Positions 7,977 to 16,580 of a DNA stretch of 23,616 nucleotides are shown piece after piece. Source of the stretch: CAIZLB01 sp039795875 (lineage in GTDB: Bacteria; Patescibacteriota; Minisyncoccia; Phycocordibacterales; CAIZLB01). The stretch covers positions 1 through 23,616 of the forward strand of contig JBDKKY010000012.1 of assembly GCA_039795875.1 (NCBI GenBank). Reading direction: 5' to 3'. Both the position numbers and the translations under genes were made by a program. The notes below the pieces were generated by a model. That model worked only from the letters and a program-made list of their open reading frames with translations. It did not search any database and was not told the origin of the DNA. The number at the start of each line of letters is the position of its first letter. Positions within the stretch are counted from its first letter, which is position 1.

Positions 7977-8222
7977 ATGCCCAAGAAAACTACTTCACCA
8001 AAAGATGAACCAGGTTTGCCGGAAGGATTACACCTACCCGAGGGAGACCTTGAAGGTATTGTTATCACTGAAGAGGTTGTGGAAGTAGAGGTTGTTGTAC
8101 CAGAGGATTTGGAAGATGATGAGGAGTTCGACAGTATCTTTTCTGGGGTAAAAAAGAAAAAAATTACCCTTGAAGAGGAGGAAGACATTGAGGACTTCAA
8201 CAGTTATTTCTTTGAAGAATAG
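7977..8222 (+). CDS. small very acidic protein of unknown function
   Basis: This 81-residue protein is not recognised. It starts MPKKTTSPKDEPGLPEG and is dominated by Glu and Asp, with runs such as VEVEVVVPEDLEDDEEFD, one basic patch (VKKKKI) and another acidic tail with paired aromatic residues (FNSYFFEE). It has no signal peptide or membrane segment. It sits 22 nt after ruvC and 17 nt before the penicillin-binding protein gene on the same strand, so all are probably co-transcribed. A TATAAA hexamer just before the ATG could also give it its own leaderless transcript. The regular operon spacing is the main support for it being real. Confidence 0.65.
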   Translation: MPKKTTSPKDEPGLPEGLHLPEGDLEGIVITEEVVEVEVVVPEDLEDDEEFDSIFSGVKKKKITLEEEEDIEDFNSYFFEE

Positions 8223-8239
8223 TTTGCTACAATACAATC

Positions 8240-10699
8240 ATGTTTAAATTCATACAGAAAATCTTCTATAAGATGGAGGATTTAATAATTGTTGTGATAG
8301 TGAGGTTTTTTAAATTCTTCAAAAAAGGCAAGGGTCGTCTAAAAAAGATTTTTCTAATATTTCTCTCGTTAGGAATGTTGGTGTTGGCTATATTTTTGAT
8401 ATGGTTTACCTCTCTTAAAACTCCAAGTCTGAACGCATTTGATGACAAATTACTTGGACAATCTGCTAAGATTTATGATCGGACAGGAACTGTGTTGTTG
8501 TATGATTTGAGTCAAAAAGTTAGAAGATCTGTTGTCCCTCTAGAAAAGATTTCTCCTTATATTGTGAAGGCCACAGTTGCTATCGAGGATAAAGATTTTT
8601 ATTCACACAGCGGGATTCGTGTCCGGTCGTTATTGCGTGCTGTGTTCAGGAATATTACCGATGGTGGGTACAGTGAAGGGGGATCAACCATCACCCAACA
8701 AGTAATTAAAAATTCTCTTCTTACAAAAGATAAATTACTCTCAAGAAAAATTAAAGAGATTTTCCTAGCTATTAAGCTTGAAAAAACAACCTCTAAGGAT
8801 GAGATTATGCACCTCTACTTAAACAACTCTCCATATGGTGGAAATATATATGGGGTTGAAGAGGCGGCTGAGCTCTTCTTTGGAAAACACGCGGCTGATG
8901 TAACTCTGGCCGAAGCGGCGGTCTTGGCTTCCCTACCAAAAGCGCCCTCAACCTACAATCCATATGGTGGAAAAAAGGATTTATTAATGGAGAGAAAGAA
9001 CCTTGTTTTAAAAAGAATGTATGAGGTTGGGTATATCACAGAAGAAGAAATGACCACTGCACAAGCAGAAACATTAGTATTTCAACCTCGAAACCTTGGA
9101 TCTATTAAGGCGGCCCATTTTGTGATGTATTTAAAAGAGCAGTTAGAAGAAAAGTATGGTGCAAAGAAACTAGAAGAGGGTGGCTTCACTGTTGTAAGTA
9201 CCATCAATTATGAAATGCAAAAAAAAGCTGAGGAGTTGGTGTTGGAGTATGTAAAGAAAAATCAAAAAAGGTTTGGCGCAGAAAACGCTAGTGTTGTGGT
9301 GGTTGATCCAAAAACAGGACAGATATTAGCCATGGTTGGTTCACGGGATTATTTTGATGAGGATATTGATGGTAATTACAATATTGCGACGGCGAAAAGA
9401 CAACCAGGGTCTTCATTTAAACCATTTGTATATGCCACTGCATTCAACAAAGGATTCACTGATAAAACTGTTTTATTTGACACCCCAACAGAATTTTCTT
9501 CTGGTTGTACTCCTACAGGGGTCCCTAAGGAGGTGGATATAACATGTTACAACCCACAAAACTATGAGGGTGGATTTAAAGGACCCATGACCGTGCGCAA
9601 CGCCCTTGGTGCATCTCGAAACATCCCTGCGGTTAAGATGGCATACCTGGTTGGTGTGAATGATGTTTTGGATACAGCAAAAGCTATGGGTATAGAAGGG
9701 TTGTTGGGGGCAAGTAATTATGGACTGTCTATTGCTCTTGGTGCTGCAGATGTCTCTTTGTTGGATATGACTGAGGCCTATGCTGTGTTTGCTAATGATG
9801 GTATTAAAAATAAACCAGAGGGTATTTTGAAGATAGAAGATAATAAAGGAGGGTTGTTATATGAATTTGCAACATCTTCGAAAAGAGTTCTTCCTGAACA
9901 AACCGCCCGCCTAATGAATAGTGTTTTATCCGATCCACGGGCCCGAAATACAATCTTTGTGTTGAGCTATTTTAAAAACGATGTTGTGGCTGTAAAAACA
10001 GGAACCACTAACAATTCTCGAGATGCATGGATGATGGGATACACTCCAACAGTCGCCGTAGGTGCTTGGATGGGAAATAATGATAATAGACCTATGAATC
10101 AATTGGCCTCTGCTTTGACCGTGGGGCCGTTATGGAAATCAGTTATGGATGATTTACTAACAAAGGTACCTAAAGAATCTTTTGTTAAGCCAGAAGAAAT
10201 CAGTAGTGATACAAAACCTTTTATGAGAGGAATATATCAAACCGCTGACGGTGTAGCCCATTCAGAGCTTTACTGGGTTGATATAAAAGACCCTACCGGC
10301 TCAGCGCCGACCAATCCAGAGAAGGATCCTTCCTTCTATAATTGGGAAGCCTCTGTATACTCTGGTGGAGAGGTTGTGGGCTCAACAACTACCGTTATTC
10401 CTCCTGGGCCAGGAGGGATCGGACCCATAGGGGTCTCTATCTTGGGTAAGAGGTATTATTTATCTCGAAACGAATCAATCCAAACCGCTGTGTCTGGAGC
10501 AAATACTGAAACACTGAGAATAGACTATTTGATAAATGGAGTTAAGGTCGGAGAATCTTCAAACCCACCATACTCAGTAAACATTCTACTCTCTAGTGTT
10601 CCTGGTCTAGAACCTGAGAATGAATTAACTATTATGGAGTACAGACGTTCTGGTGGCGAACCCAGAGTGGCATCAACAGGATTTACAATCGAAAACTAA
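8240..10699 (+). CDS. class A penicillin-binding protein (PBP1A-like)
   Basis: A bifunctional peptidoglycan synthase anchored in the membrane and acting outside it: it polymerises glycan strands and cross-links peptides. The 819-residue product has a basic cytoplasmic tail, one membrane helix at about residues 37-57, and a GT51 glycosyltransferase domain with EDKDFYSHSG at 116-125 and GGSTITQQ at about 147-154. The transpeptidase domain shows SSFK with Ser391, SRN at 459-461 and KTGT at 586-589. A C-terminal extension after about residue 690 looks like an Ig-like beta domain and has a Gly/Pro-rich hinge (VIPPGPGGIGPIG). All catalytic motifs are intact. With the L,D-transpeptidase upstream it shows the organism builds its own wall. 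Confidence 0.94.
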   Translation: MFKFIQKIFYKMEDLIIVVIVRFFKFFKKGKGRLKKIFLIFLSLGMLVLAIFLIWFTSLKTPSLNAFDDKLLGQSAKIYDRTGTVLLYDLSQKVRRSVVPLEKISPYIVKATVAIEDKDFYSHSGIRVRSLLRAVFRNITDGGYSEGGSTITQQVIKNSLLTKDKLLSRKIKEIFLAIKLEKTTSKDEIMHLYLNNSPYGGNIYGVEEAAELFFGKHAADVTLAEAAVLASLPKAPSTYNPYGGKKDLLMERKNLVLKRMYEVGYITEEEMTTAQAETLVFQPRNLGSIKAAHFVMYLKEQLEEKYGAKKLEEGGFTVVSTINYEMQKKAEELVLEYVKKNQKRFGAENASVVVVDPKTGQILAMVGSRDYFDEDIDGNYNIATAKRQPGSSFKPFVYATAFNKGFTDKTVLFDTPTEFSSGCTPTGVPKEVDITCYNPQNYEGGFKGPMTVRNALGASRNIPAVKMAYLVGVNDVLDTAKAMGIEGLLGASNYGLSIALGAADVSLLDMTEAYAVFANDGIKNKPEGILKIEDNKGGLLYEFATSSKRVLPEQTARLMNSVLSDPRARNTIFVLSYFKNDVVAVKTGTTNNSRDAWMMGYTPTVAVGAWMGNNDNRPMNQLASALTVGPLWKSVMDDLLTKVPKESFVKPEEISSDTKPFMRGIYQTADGVAHSELYWVDIKDPTGSAPTNPEKDPSFYNWEASVYSGGEVVGSTTTVIPPGPGGIGPIGVSILGKRYYLSRNESIQTAVSGANTETLRIDYLINGVKVGESSNPPYSVNILLSSVPGLEPENELTIMEYRRSGGEPRVASTGFTIEN

Positions 10700-10946
10700 A
10701 GTTTGAAAGGGTTAGATCAGATTTCATTTTCTCTTGTATATCTTCTACAAACATAGAAATACGAACCTTTTTAACACCAAGGGTTCGTATTTTAAATACA
10801 CTCTTATCTAATACAAACTCTGAGTCATCTAAATATATATCACTTACACCCCTTATCATCTGTCTAAATATGTTTTTTACATCATCAAATTCATCTTTTT
10901 TTATACTTCTGGAAATGTTTAATAATTTTTCAGATACATTTAACAT
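10683..10946 (-). CDS. small conserved-looking protein behind dnaN, possibly DciA/DUF721-like
   Basis: This 87-residue protein lies 18 nt behind dnaN on the same strand, so it is probably expressed with the sliding clamp. Its N-terminal half is helical and charged (MLNVSEKLLNISRSIKKDEF). The second half, with FKIRTLGVKKVRISMFVEDI, resembles the beta-strand then helix pattern of DUF721/DciA proteins, which load the replicative helicase in many bacteria. That resemblance is weak and only by eye. recF, often found at this position, is absent. Its 3' end overlaps the convergent penicillin-binding protein gene by 17 bp. A TATAAT sits 11 nt before its ATG, so it may also have its own promoter. Confidence 0.55.
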   Translation of the reverse strand: MLNVSEKLLNISRSIKKDEFDDVKNIFRQMIRGVSDIYLDDSEFVLDKSVFKIRTLGVKKVRISMFVEDIQEKMKSDLTLSNFSFRL

Positions 10947-10964
10947 ATAATAGATATATTATAC

Positions 10965-12134
10965 CTATTTATTCATAGGCATTACAATATATAAATATGA
11001 TGCGTCATTTTTTACCTTTAAAACAGTAGGGGTAGCTTTTCCACTTATGTCCAGTGTAATAACTTCATCCCTAACCTTTCCTACAAAATCCGACAGATAT
11101 CGGTGATTATAACTTTGACTGATATCTTCTCCTTTTTTCTTAACATCTGCTTTGTAGGTCGATTCTCCTATTTTTGTATTTTTAGAATTTAAAAGCATTT
11201 GACTATCTTGTATATCTAATTTTACATAATTAAAGTCATCAGAAAACAAGTTTGATGCCTTAAGCCCATTCAAAAAATCAGCCGAGCCCACTTCAACTTG
11301 GGTTATAAAGTCTTTAGGTATAAAAGCTTGGTAGTTTGGATACGAGCCATTAATGATTCTGAGGGATATGAGGCTGTCTGCCAAATTTATACACAAACAA
11401 CCTTTTCTTATAGAAATCTTAAGCTCTACCTCATTTGGAACTATTTTTAAACAATCTTGAAAAATTTTGGCGGGTACTAATACCTGCTTAAAATCCTCCA
11501 GGTTGGTAGTTGTGGTACCTTGTGGAAATGAGTGTTTATCTGCTATTGAAAATCGTTTCTCGGCCAATCTAAAGCCATCTGTGGCAGCAAAGAGCATATT
11601 TCCTTCATTAATAGACATCATAATACAAGATAGTTCTGGTTTTATACTTGTAATGGCAGCTGAAAATGAAACAGATTGGATCCCTTTAATTAGGGTGTCT
11701 GAGGGTATTATTATATTTCCTTGGTTTTCCTCCTCATTATGAGGGTTTACATCTGTGTTTATACTGTTTTTTGGGTAATCTGCAGCAGAAACGCCACTAA
11801 TGGTTGATTTTTGATCCTTAATATTTAATACAATACTCTTATCTGAAATAGTTAGCCGAACCTGTTCACTTTTATCAAACAATCCCAAATAAGAAAGAAT
11901 TAGGCCACCTGAGACACAAATCGAGGTTTTTTTGTATTCTGTATTAAGGGTTTTTACAAAAACATCTTGTATATATAGAATATCTAAGTTATTGGCCACT
12001 ACTCGCAAAGTTGAATTGTCTGTCAATTCCAAGAATACATACTCTAGAACGGGTATCTGAGGGTTTTTGGTGGTTATTTTTGATGCTTTTGATATAGCTT
12101 CGAATAATATCTCGTTTAGCGTACTTATCTCCAT
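10965..12134 (-). CDS. dnaN: DnaN, DNA polymerase III beta sliding clamp
   Basis: The beta clamp is a ring-shaped dimer that tethers DNA polymerase III to the template. The 389-residue product is close to the usual length and shows the three-domain clamp pattern: MEISTLNEILFEAISKASK at the N-terminus, the middle-domain segment with FAATDGFRLAEKRF, and the C-terminus ending YLYIVMPMNK. The latter matches the clamp family's terminal strand (commonly written as VMPMR). Its place directly downstream of dnaA, across an origin-like gap, is the standard arrangement. A rare AGGAG-like Shine-Dalgarno lies about 12 nt before the ATG, and a TAAGAT/TATACA stretch lies even closer. The small gene at 10683-10946 follows. 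Confidence 0.93.
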   Translation of the reverse strand: MEISTLNEILFEAISKASKITTKNPQIPVLEYVFLELTDNSTLRVVANNLDILYIQDVFVKTLNTEYKKTSICVSGGLILSYLGLFDKSEQVRLTISDKSIVLNIKDQKSTISGVSAADYPKNSINTDVNPHNEEENQGNIIIPSDTLIKGIQSVSFSAAITSIKPELSCIMMSINEGNMLFAATDGFRLAEKRFSIADKHSFPQGTTTTNLEDFKQVLVPAKIFQDCLKIVPNEVELKISIRKGCLCINLADSLISLRIINGSYPNYQAFIPKDFITQVEVGSADFLNGLKASNLFSDDFNYVKLDIQDSQMLLNSKNTKIGESTYKADVKKKGEDISQSYNHRYLSDFVGKVRDEVITLDISGKATPTVLKVKNDASYLYIVMPMNK

Positions 12135-12457
12135 GTGTATATCTTACTCCTTTTTATACTTATTAATACAAATCATACCCATTATAGGTGTGGATTAGTT
12201 GATAACTTAGTAATAACTTGATATTTAAGGTCAAAAACCGATATTTCATGTGGATAACTCTGTGTATATGTCTGTATAATGTGGACAACTATACATATAG
12301 ACCAGAAAGGATGTGGATATATGGGTATAAATCGTTGATTTATACATGTTCTATACAAAACCTATACATAAACCATCCACAAGATATCTACATGCTATAC
12401 ACATACTTATAACCCACATATCCACAAGGTTATCCACAAATACCCTTATATATCAAG
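12135..12457. other. putative replication origin (oriC), dnaA-dnaN gap
   Basis: This 323-bp AT-rich gap has no convincing gene and holds many DnaA-box-like 9-mers. In TGTGGATAA orientation: 12249-12257 perfect, and 12189-12197, 12280-12288 and 12312-12320 with one mismatch each. In TTATCCACA orientation: 12430-12438 perfect, 12418-12426 with one mismatch, and 12373-12381 with two. The two groups face each other across an AT-rich core at about 12321-12415 that could be the unwinding region. The position next to dnaA and dnaN fits the commonest bacterial origin layout. GC skew was not computed. Confidence 0.75.
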
Positions 12458-13813
12458 CTAAACCCTGAACATTGACCGGATCTGCCCCACCTCCTCAATA
12501 AGTGTTGTATTGTTTTTAATCTCATTTCCAACCTTCTCACAAGCATGAAGAACTGTTGTGTGGTCTCTGCCTCCCAATTTTTGACCAATAGATGAGAGGG
12601 AATTACCAAAATCTTCTCGCAATAAGTACATAAGTATCTGTCTAGGGGTAGAAATTTCTTGTTTTCTGTTCTTTTCAATCAACATTTGTTCATCAATCTT
12701 GTAATATGAAGCCACTGCCTTCAAAACATCTTTAAAAGTAATGCTTTTTGTGGTTTTTGTGACATTTTTAGTTAAATCTTTAACTTCATCTATGGTCAAT
12801 GGGCGGCCACGAAGGTCAGATTGCATAGAGATGTTGTTTATAATACCCTCTATCTCTCGAATACTACCCTCAAGGGTGTCAGCTAGATATTGAACACATT
12901 CTCCACCCAATGTTATACCTGCAGCGGCAGATTTTGATTGGATAATTGCCATCTTAGACTCTGTATCTATTTTGGTAATATCAATAATCATACCTTGAGA
13001 AAACCTTGATTTTAAACGACTTTCTAGGTTTGGGAGGTAATTTGGGTGTAGATCTGATGAAAAAATGATCTGTTTTTGATTATCGTAAAGATAATTAAAC
13101 AAATGGAACAACTCTTCCTGAGTTTTCTCTTTATTAGAAAGAAATTGTATATCGTCCATGATCAAAAGATCATATTTTCTGTATTTTTCTTTAAATTGGG
13201 CAGCTTTATTGTTTTGAAGTGAAGAGATGTAGTCGTTGGTAAAGCGCTCAGAAGTTACATAATAAACCTTCTTTCCTAAGGTGTTTTTATAATAATTTCC
13301 TACAGACTGCATAAGGTGAGTCTTCCCTACCCCTGTACTACCATGGAAGAAAAGAGGGTTATAAACAGCTGGTTTTTTAATAACCGCCTGTGCTGAGGCG
13401 TAGGCAAGCTCGTTAAAAGATCCCACAACCACTGTTTCAAACACATATTTGGGGTTCAGGTTGTCATTTAGATCAATATAGTGGTCTTTTAAAGGAAGCT
13501 CATTCTTCTGGTTTTTATCCTCTTTTATAGCAGGATGGGACTTGTTTTTATCAACCTTTGGTTGGACGGGGGCAATAACATACTCAACGTGTTTAACATC
13601 AGAATCAACCTCTCGGAAGAAATTGAGGATTTTGGTTACATACTTGTTCTGAATCCAGTCCTTGGCGAAGGGATTATTCACATTAATATACACCACCCCC
13701 TCTTGATATGAGTCAACGTGGGCGTCTTTTAGCCAAGCATTATAAGCAGATGGGGTAATATCCTTTTTTATTCTCTCGAGAATATTTTTCCAAATAAGAT
13801 TTATTTCGCTCAT
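12458..13813 (-). CDS. dnaA: DnaA, chromosomal replication initiator
   Basis: DnaA binds DnaA boxes at oriC, forms an ATP-dependent filament and melts the origin. The 451-residue product has the N-terminal interaction domain I (about 1-80), a short variable linker, and an AAA+ core with Walker A GSTGVGKT at 158-165 and Walker B LLIMDDIQFL around 216-225. The C-terminal helix-turn-helix has the signature GGRDHTTVLHACEKV near the end. Length is typical. Three perfect DnaA boxes lie upstream, the nearest overlapping the start codon and the space behind the -10 TATAAT, so DnaA probably represses its own gene. The gene is divergent from rpmH, as in many bacteria. Confidence 0.97.
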   Translation of the reverse strand: MSEINLIWKNILERIKKDITPSAYNAWLKDAHVDSYQEGVVYINVNNPFAKDWIQNKYVTKILNFFREVDSDVKHVEYVIAPVQPKVDKNKSHPAIKEDKNQKNELPLKDHYIDLNDNLNPKYVFETVVVGSFNELAYASAQAVIKKPAVYNPLFFHGSTGVGKTHLMQSVGNYYKNTLGKKVYYVTSERFTNDYISSLQNNKAAQFKEKYRKYDLLIMDDIQFLSNKEKTQEELFHLFNYLYDNQKQIIFSSDLHPNYLPNLESRLKSRFSQGMIIDITKIDTESKMAIIQSKSAAAGITLGGECVQYLADTLEGSIREIEGIINNISMQSDLRGRPLTIDEVKDLTKNVTKTTKSITFKDVLKAVASYYKIDEQMLIEKNRKQEISTPRQILMYLLREDFGNSLSSIGQKLGGRDHTTVLHACEKVGNEIKNNTTLIEEVGQIRSMFRV

Positions 13814-13860
13814 GTGGATAAATTATATCTATGTGGATAAGTTTATACACTTGTGGATAA
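13813..13860. promoter_or_regulatory. three perfect DnaA boxes over the dnaA promoter
   Basis: TGTGGATAA occurs at 13813-13821, 13832-13840 and 13852-13860, all in the same orientation and spaced 19 and 20 bp apart. The -10 TATAAT of dnaA (13822-13827 on the minus strand) lies between the first two boxes, and the first box overlaps the dnaA ATG. This arrangement suggests autoregulation and possibly a second origin sub-region. Confidence 0.85.
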
Positions 13861-13933
13861 CTCAGATTAATGTTGGACTTTGGAAATAGTGTTTTAGGCT
13901 GGTTCTGTGGGGGTTTAAAGAGGTATTTAACCC

Positions 13934-13961
13934 TTGTATTTTCTGAGAATTAATGTATATT
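13934..13961 (+). promoter_or_regulatory. promoter of rpmH-rnpA-yidC
   Basis: TTGTAT (13934-13939), 16-bp spacer, TATATT (13956-13961). The -10 ends ten bases before the rpmH ATG, so the leader would be only a few bases long. Confidence 0.6.
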
Positions 13962-13971
13962 AAGGTACATT

Positions 13972-14115
13972 ATGTCATTTACGTATAATCCTAAAGTTAA
14001 AAAAAGAGCACGAACTCACGGTTTCTTGTCTAGAACAAAAACTCATGGTGGTAAGAGGGTTTTACAGGCCCGAAGACGAAAAGGTCGAAAAAACCTATCT
14101 ACTGTTGGAGCATAA
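13972..14115 (+). CDS. rpmH: ribosomal protein bL34
   Basis: bL34 is a small basic protein of the large ribosomal subunit. The 47-residue frame begins MSFTYNPKVKKRARTHGF and contains the family core FLSRTKTHGGKRVLQARRR followed by KGRKNLS, with the expected length and Arg/Lys richness. It is too short for ordinary ORF lists and is overlapped by a longer frame belonging to the next gene's reading phase. Order rpmH-rnpA-yidC divergent from dnaA is a hallmark of the bacterial origin region. Confidence 0.95.
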   Translation: MSFTYNPKVKKRARTHGFLSRTKTHGGKRVLQARRRKGRKNLSTVGA

Positions 14116-14128
14116 AGCTTTTTGTAAC

Positions 14129-14413
14129 ATGTTATATACCCTTAAAAAGGTTCAGAATAAAAATCCTGGAGAAAAACCAGGGTTTTATTTTATTGCCAAA
14201 AAGAAGGTTTTTAAAAAGGCTGTGGATAGGAATCGGGCCAAACGTATAGCTCGGCACGCATTTAAAAAAGCTCTTATAGAGGTAAATAAAGGCAAATCAA
14301 GGCCTTTTTACCCAATAACCTCCCTACTATTCTTTCTTGAACGTGATATGATTCATACATCTTTTGAGGAGATTGTTTCCTCTTTCAATAAAGATTTATT
14401 AAATTTTAAATAA
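14129..14413 (+). CDS. rnpA: RnpA, protein component of RNase P
   Basis: RnpA is the protein cofactor of RNase P, which trims the 5' leaders of precursor tRNAs. The 94-residue product has the RNA-binding signature KKAVDRNRAKRIARHAF (the RNR motif) after FYFIAKKKV. I chose the ATG at 14129, 13 bases after rpmH; the frame is open further upstream to 14045, but that part lies inside rpmH and reads as its shadow. With this start the protein is shorter at the N-terminus than typical RnpA (about 110-120 residues), so an upstream TTG overlapping the rpmH stop remains possible. No Shine-Dalgarno is obvious. yidC follows at 11 nt. Confidence 0.88.
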   Translation: MLYTLKKVQNKNPGEKPGFYFIAKKKVFKKAVDRNRAKRIARHAFKKALIEVNKGKSRPFYPITSLLFFLERDMIHTSFEEIVSSFNKDLLNFK

Positions 14414-14424
14414 ATATATACTCA

Positions 14425-15153
14425 ATGTTTCATTTTTTGTTCTATATACCAATGTATAACGCTTTGGTTTATATTCTCTCAGTAATTCCAAGTGGTAATA
14501 TCGCTGTAGCAGTTATTATACTAACTGTGATAGTTAAAATAATCCTCCTTCCTTTGTCTAAGAAGATGTTTTTGTCTCAGGTTGCTCAAAAAAGAATTCA
14601 ACCACAGCTGAGGAAAATTCAAGAAGAATATAAAGATAATAAACAAGTGCTCGGACTTAAGATGATGGAGTTGTATAAACAAAACAACCTAAACCCTTTC
14701 TCTTCAATACTTCTTCTCTTTATTCAAATACCTATTGTGTTTGCACTATATTTTGTATTTTCTCGAGGAGGGCTGCCTGTAATCAACGGGGCTGATCTGT
14801 ATGGTTTTGTTTCCCACACCCCGATAGTTAATCAATATTTATTTGGTGTTGACTTTATTAAAGCCAGTGTGGTTATTGGATTTTTTGCAGGGCTATTTCA
14901 ATATATTCAGATCCGACTATCTCTCCTACACATGAATGAGGTAAAAAATGTACCAGGACAGAGTCTAAAGCCAGAGGAAATGATTCAAAAACAAATGTCA
15001 TTTATGATGAAATGGTTCATCCCTGTTCTTATTTTTATAGCCTCTCTCCAAGTTGCTGCTTCTGTCGCGTTGTATTGGATTGTCAGCTCCTTGTTCATGA
15101 TTTCTCAAGAACTATATTTCAGACGGAAATACAAAGCAGAGCTTCTTAAATAA
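14425..15153 (+). CDS. yidC: YidC/Oxa1 membrane protein insertase
   Basis: YidC inserts and folds proteins in the cytoplasmic membrane, alone or with SecYEG. The 242-residue product is the short form without a large periplasmic domain, as in Gram-positive and CPR bacteria. It shows the first core helix (AVAVIILTVIVKIILLPLS) and the charged hairpin QKRIQPQLRKIQEEYKDN. Then come MELYKQNNLNPFSSILLLF and later helices including QKQMSFMMKWFIPVLIF and VALYWIVSSLF, which match the conserved family segments. It is the last gene of the rpmH operon and ends 5 bp from the stop of the convergent gene, with a terminator just past it. Confidence 0.95.
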   Translation: MFHFLFYIPMYNALVYILSVIPSGNIAVAVIILTVIVKIILLPLSKKMFLSQVAQKRIQPQLRKIQEEYKDNKQVLGLKMMELYKQNNLNPFSSILLLFIQIPIVFALYFVFSRGGLPVINGADLYGFVSHTPIVNQYLFGVDFIKASVVIGFFAGLFQYIQIRLSLLHMNEVKNVPGQSLKPEEMIQKQMSFMMKWFIPVLIFIASLQVAASVALYWIVSSLFMISQELYFRRKYKAELLK

Positions 15154-15158
15154 TTTTT

Positions 15159-16574
15159 TTATAGCTCGTACTTCCAAAGGGTTAAAGAATATCTATCTTG
15201 AAAAAGTAGATATTTTTTACTTTTTGATAACTTTATATTTACAACATCTATAGGCACAGAAACTTGGTCTTGTAGAGGAATGACAACATCAAACTCCCCT
15301 GTTTCTGGATTTATTGACCACAAATTATCAGAGAACTTTGTCTGGTTTTGATACCAAGCATCAGGATATGGTGCGGATGGAAGTTGTTGTGGAATACCAC
15401 AATATATAAGAGTCGAATCAGGACTCCAACCACACTTATCTGCCAAGGTTGATTGAGACAAGGTTACTGTGGTTTTTGATTTTACGTCGTATATTGATGT
15501 TTCCAGTTGATTGTTTGATATTTCACTAAATAAAACCTTTTGGCCGTTTGGCGATACCAGAGTTGTTAGGGCATATTTGTCACCCAATATATATTGGTTA
15601 TTTCCTGAACCGTTTGTGTTTATGAAAAATAAATATCCTGGGAAATAGGCGCTCGGACGAGTTGTTGCTGCAACGGTGTTTTTGTTTACATATTGGGGGA
15701 TCCACTCTGTTAGAGAGGTGTTGATGATTGAGATTTGGGCTGAGCCGTCTGGGTTGGTTGTAACACCTCTACCGGTTCCGGTAATAAAGTAAAATATTTT
15801 TTTAAGTTCGGGTAGAACGGTTATTTGTTTGGCGGTAATATTATTTGATTTGATCTCAGAGGTAAACAGTGTGCTGGTTGCAGTTTCTTTGTAAAGGTTT
15901 ATATAAAATGAGTTGATATTTTCGTTGTTATTCGATACTCCTCGAGCAAGTAAAGAGGTGCCATCCAAGAAAAAGACTTCCTCCATTCGAGGGAGTGTAT
16001 AGTTCGACAAACGAGAGAGGTTTGTTGTTGAGGCTAGGTTTTCATATATATTTCCACTCTTTCGATCCCATAAATAAATAAACTCTTGATTTTTTATAAC
16101 AGTTTTTTTATATACAATGGTTGTTGTTGCCTCAGGCCTGATCGGAGGGGTAGGTTTTTCATCTATGTTTAGAACACGGGTGCTGCTACCAACTGGAGGA
16201 AGGGGGATACGAACCACAGGGGTGGCGATGGTTGAGGTTGAGGTAATCTCAATGTCTTTATATATAAAATCAAGACCAGACACAGGTTGATCCCATAGTT
16301 GTACCAGTCGCTGTTTTACATTTGGGGTTGTAGATGCTGTGTTTACAATAGACACATCCTCCCCAGTATTGATATCGATCTGTGGGTCACCTGTTGATGA
16401 AGCATTTCTGGTTTGGAACGCTGTTTTACCTGTTTTAGGATCGGTGATTGTTGCCCGAGCGGCGGCTTGTTTTGATGCTTGATAGAAACGAACTCCAAAG
16501 TAAATACCTACCAAGATAACCAGGAGGATGAGAGCAATGATTATTTTTTTGTAAGGATTTTTCTTTGGTGGCAT
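15159..16574 (-). CDS. membrane-anchored extracytoplasmic protein, possible beta-propeller
   Basis: I do not recognise a named family. The 471-residue product starts MPPKKNPYKKIIIALILLV, a short basic tail and one membrane helix (about 10-30) followed by a Ser/Thr/Asn-rich linker to about residue 130. The rest is beta-rich, with spaced segments such as YLWDRKSGNIY, VSPNGQKVLFSE, CGWSPDSTLIYC and SKSKKYLLFQD. These resemble WD40/PD40-type blades, so a beta-propeller on the outer face is plausible. It is the last gene of the secretion-like operon, 6 bp behind the VirB2-like gene. Similar anchored propeller-like proteins may help assemble a surface complex, but this is inference. Confidence 0.75.
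   Translation of the reverse strand: MPPKKNPYKKIIIALILLVILVGIYFGVRFYQASKQAAARATITDPKTGKTAFQTRNASSTGDPQIDINTGEDVSIVNTASTTPNVKQRLVQLWDQPVSGLDFIYKDIEITSTSTIATPVVRIPLPPVGSSTRVLNIDEKPTPPIRPEATTTIVYKKTVIKNQEFIYLWDRKSGNIYENLASTTNLSRLSNYTLPRMEEVFFLDGTSLLARGVSNNNENINSFYINLYKETATSTLFTSEIKSNNITAKQITVLPELKKIFYFITGTGRGVTTNPDGSAQISIINTSLTEWIPQYVNKNTVAATTRPSAYFPGYLFFINTNGSGNNQYILGDKYALTTLVSPNGQKVLFSEISNNQLETSIYDVKSKTTVTLSQSTLADKCGWSPDSTLIYCGIPQQLPSAPYPDAWYQNQTKFSDNLWSINPETGEFDVVIPLQDQVSVPIDVVNIKLSKSKKYLLFQDRYSLTLWKYEL
15188..15219 (+). terminator. rho-independent terminator of yidC
   Basis: AATATCTA pairs with TAGATATT; an inner CTT/AAG stem is capped by the tetraloop GAAA; a T run follows directly. It lies inside the last codons of the convergent gene at 15159-16574. 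Confidence 0.85.
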
Positions 16575-16580
16575 GAGATA

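Noticed and set aside
12218..12412. A 64-codon frame in the dnaA-dnaN gap
   Set aside because: It is built from DnaA-box and AT-rich repeats, lacks a ribosome site and looks non-coding.
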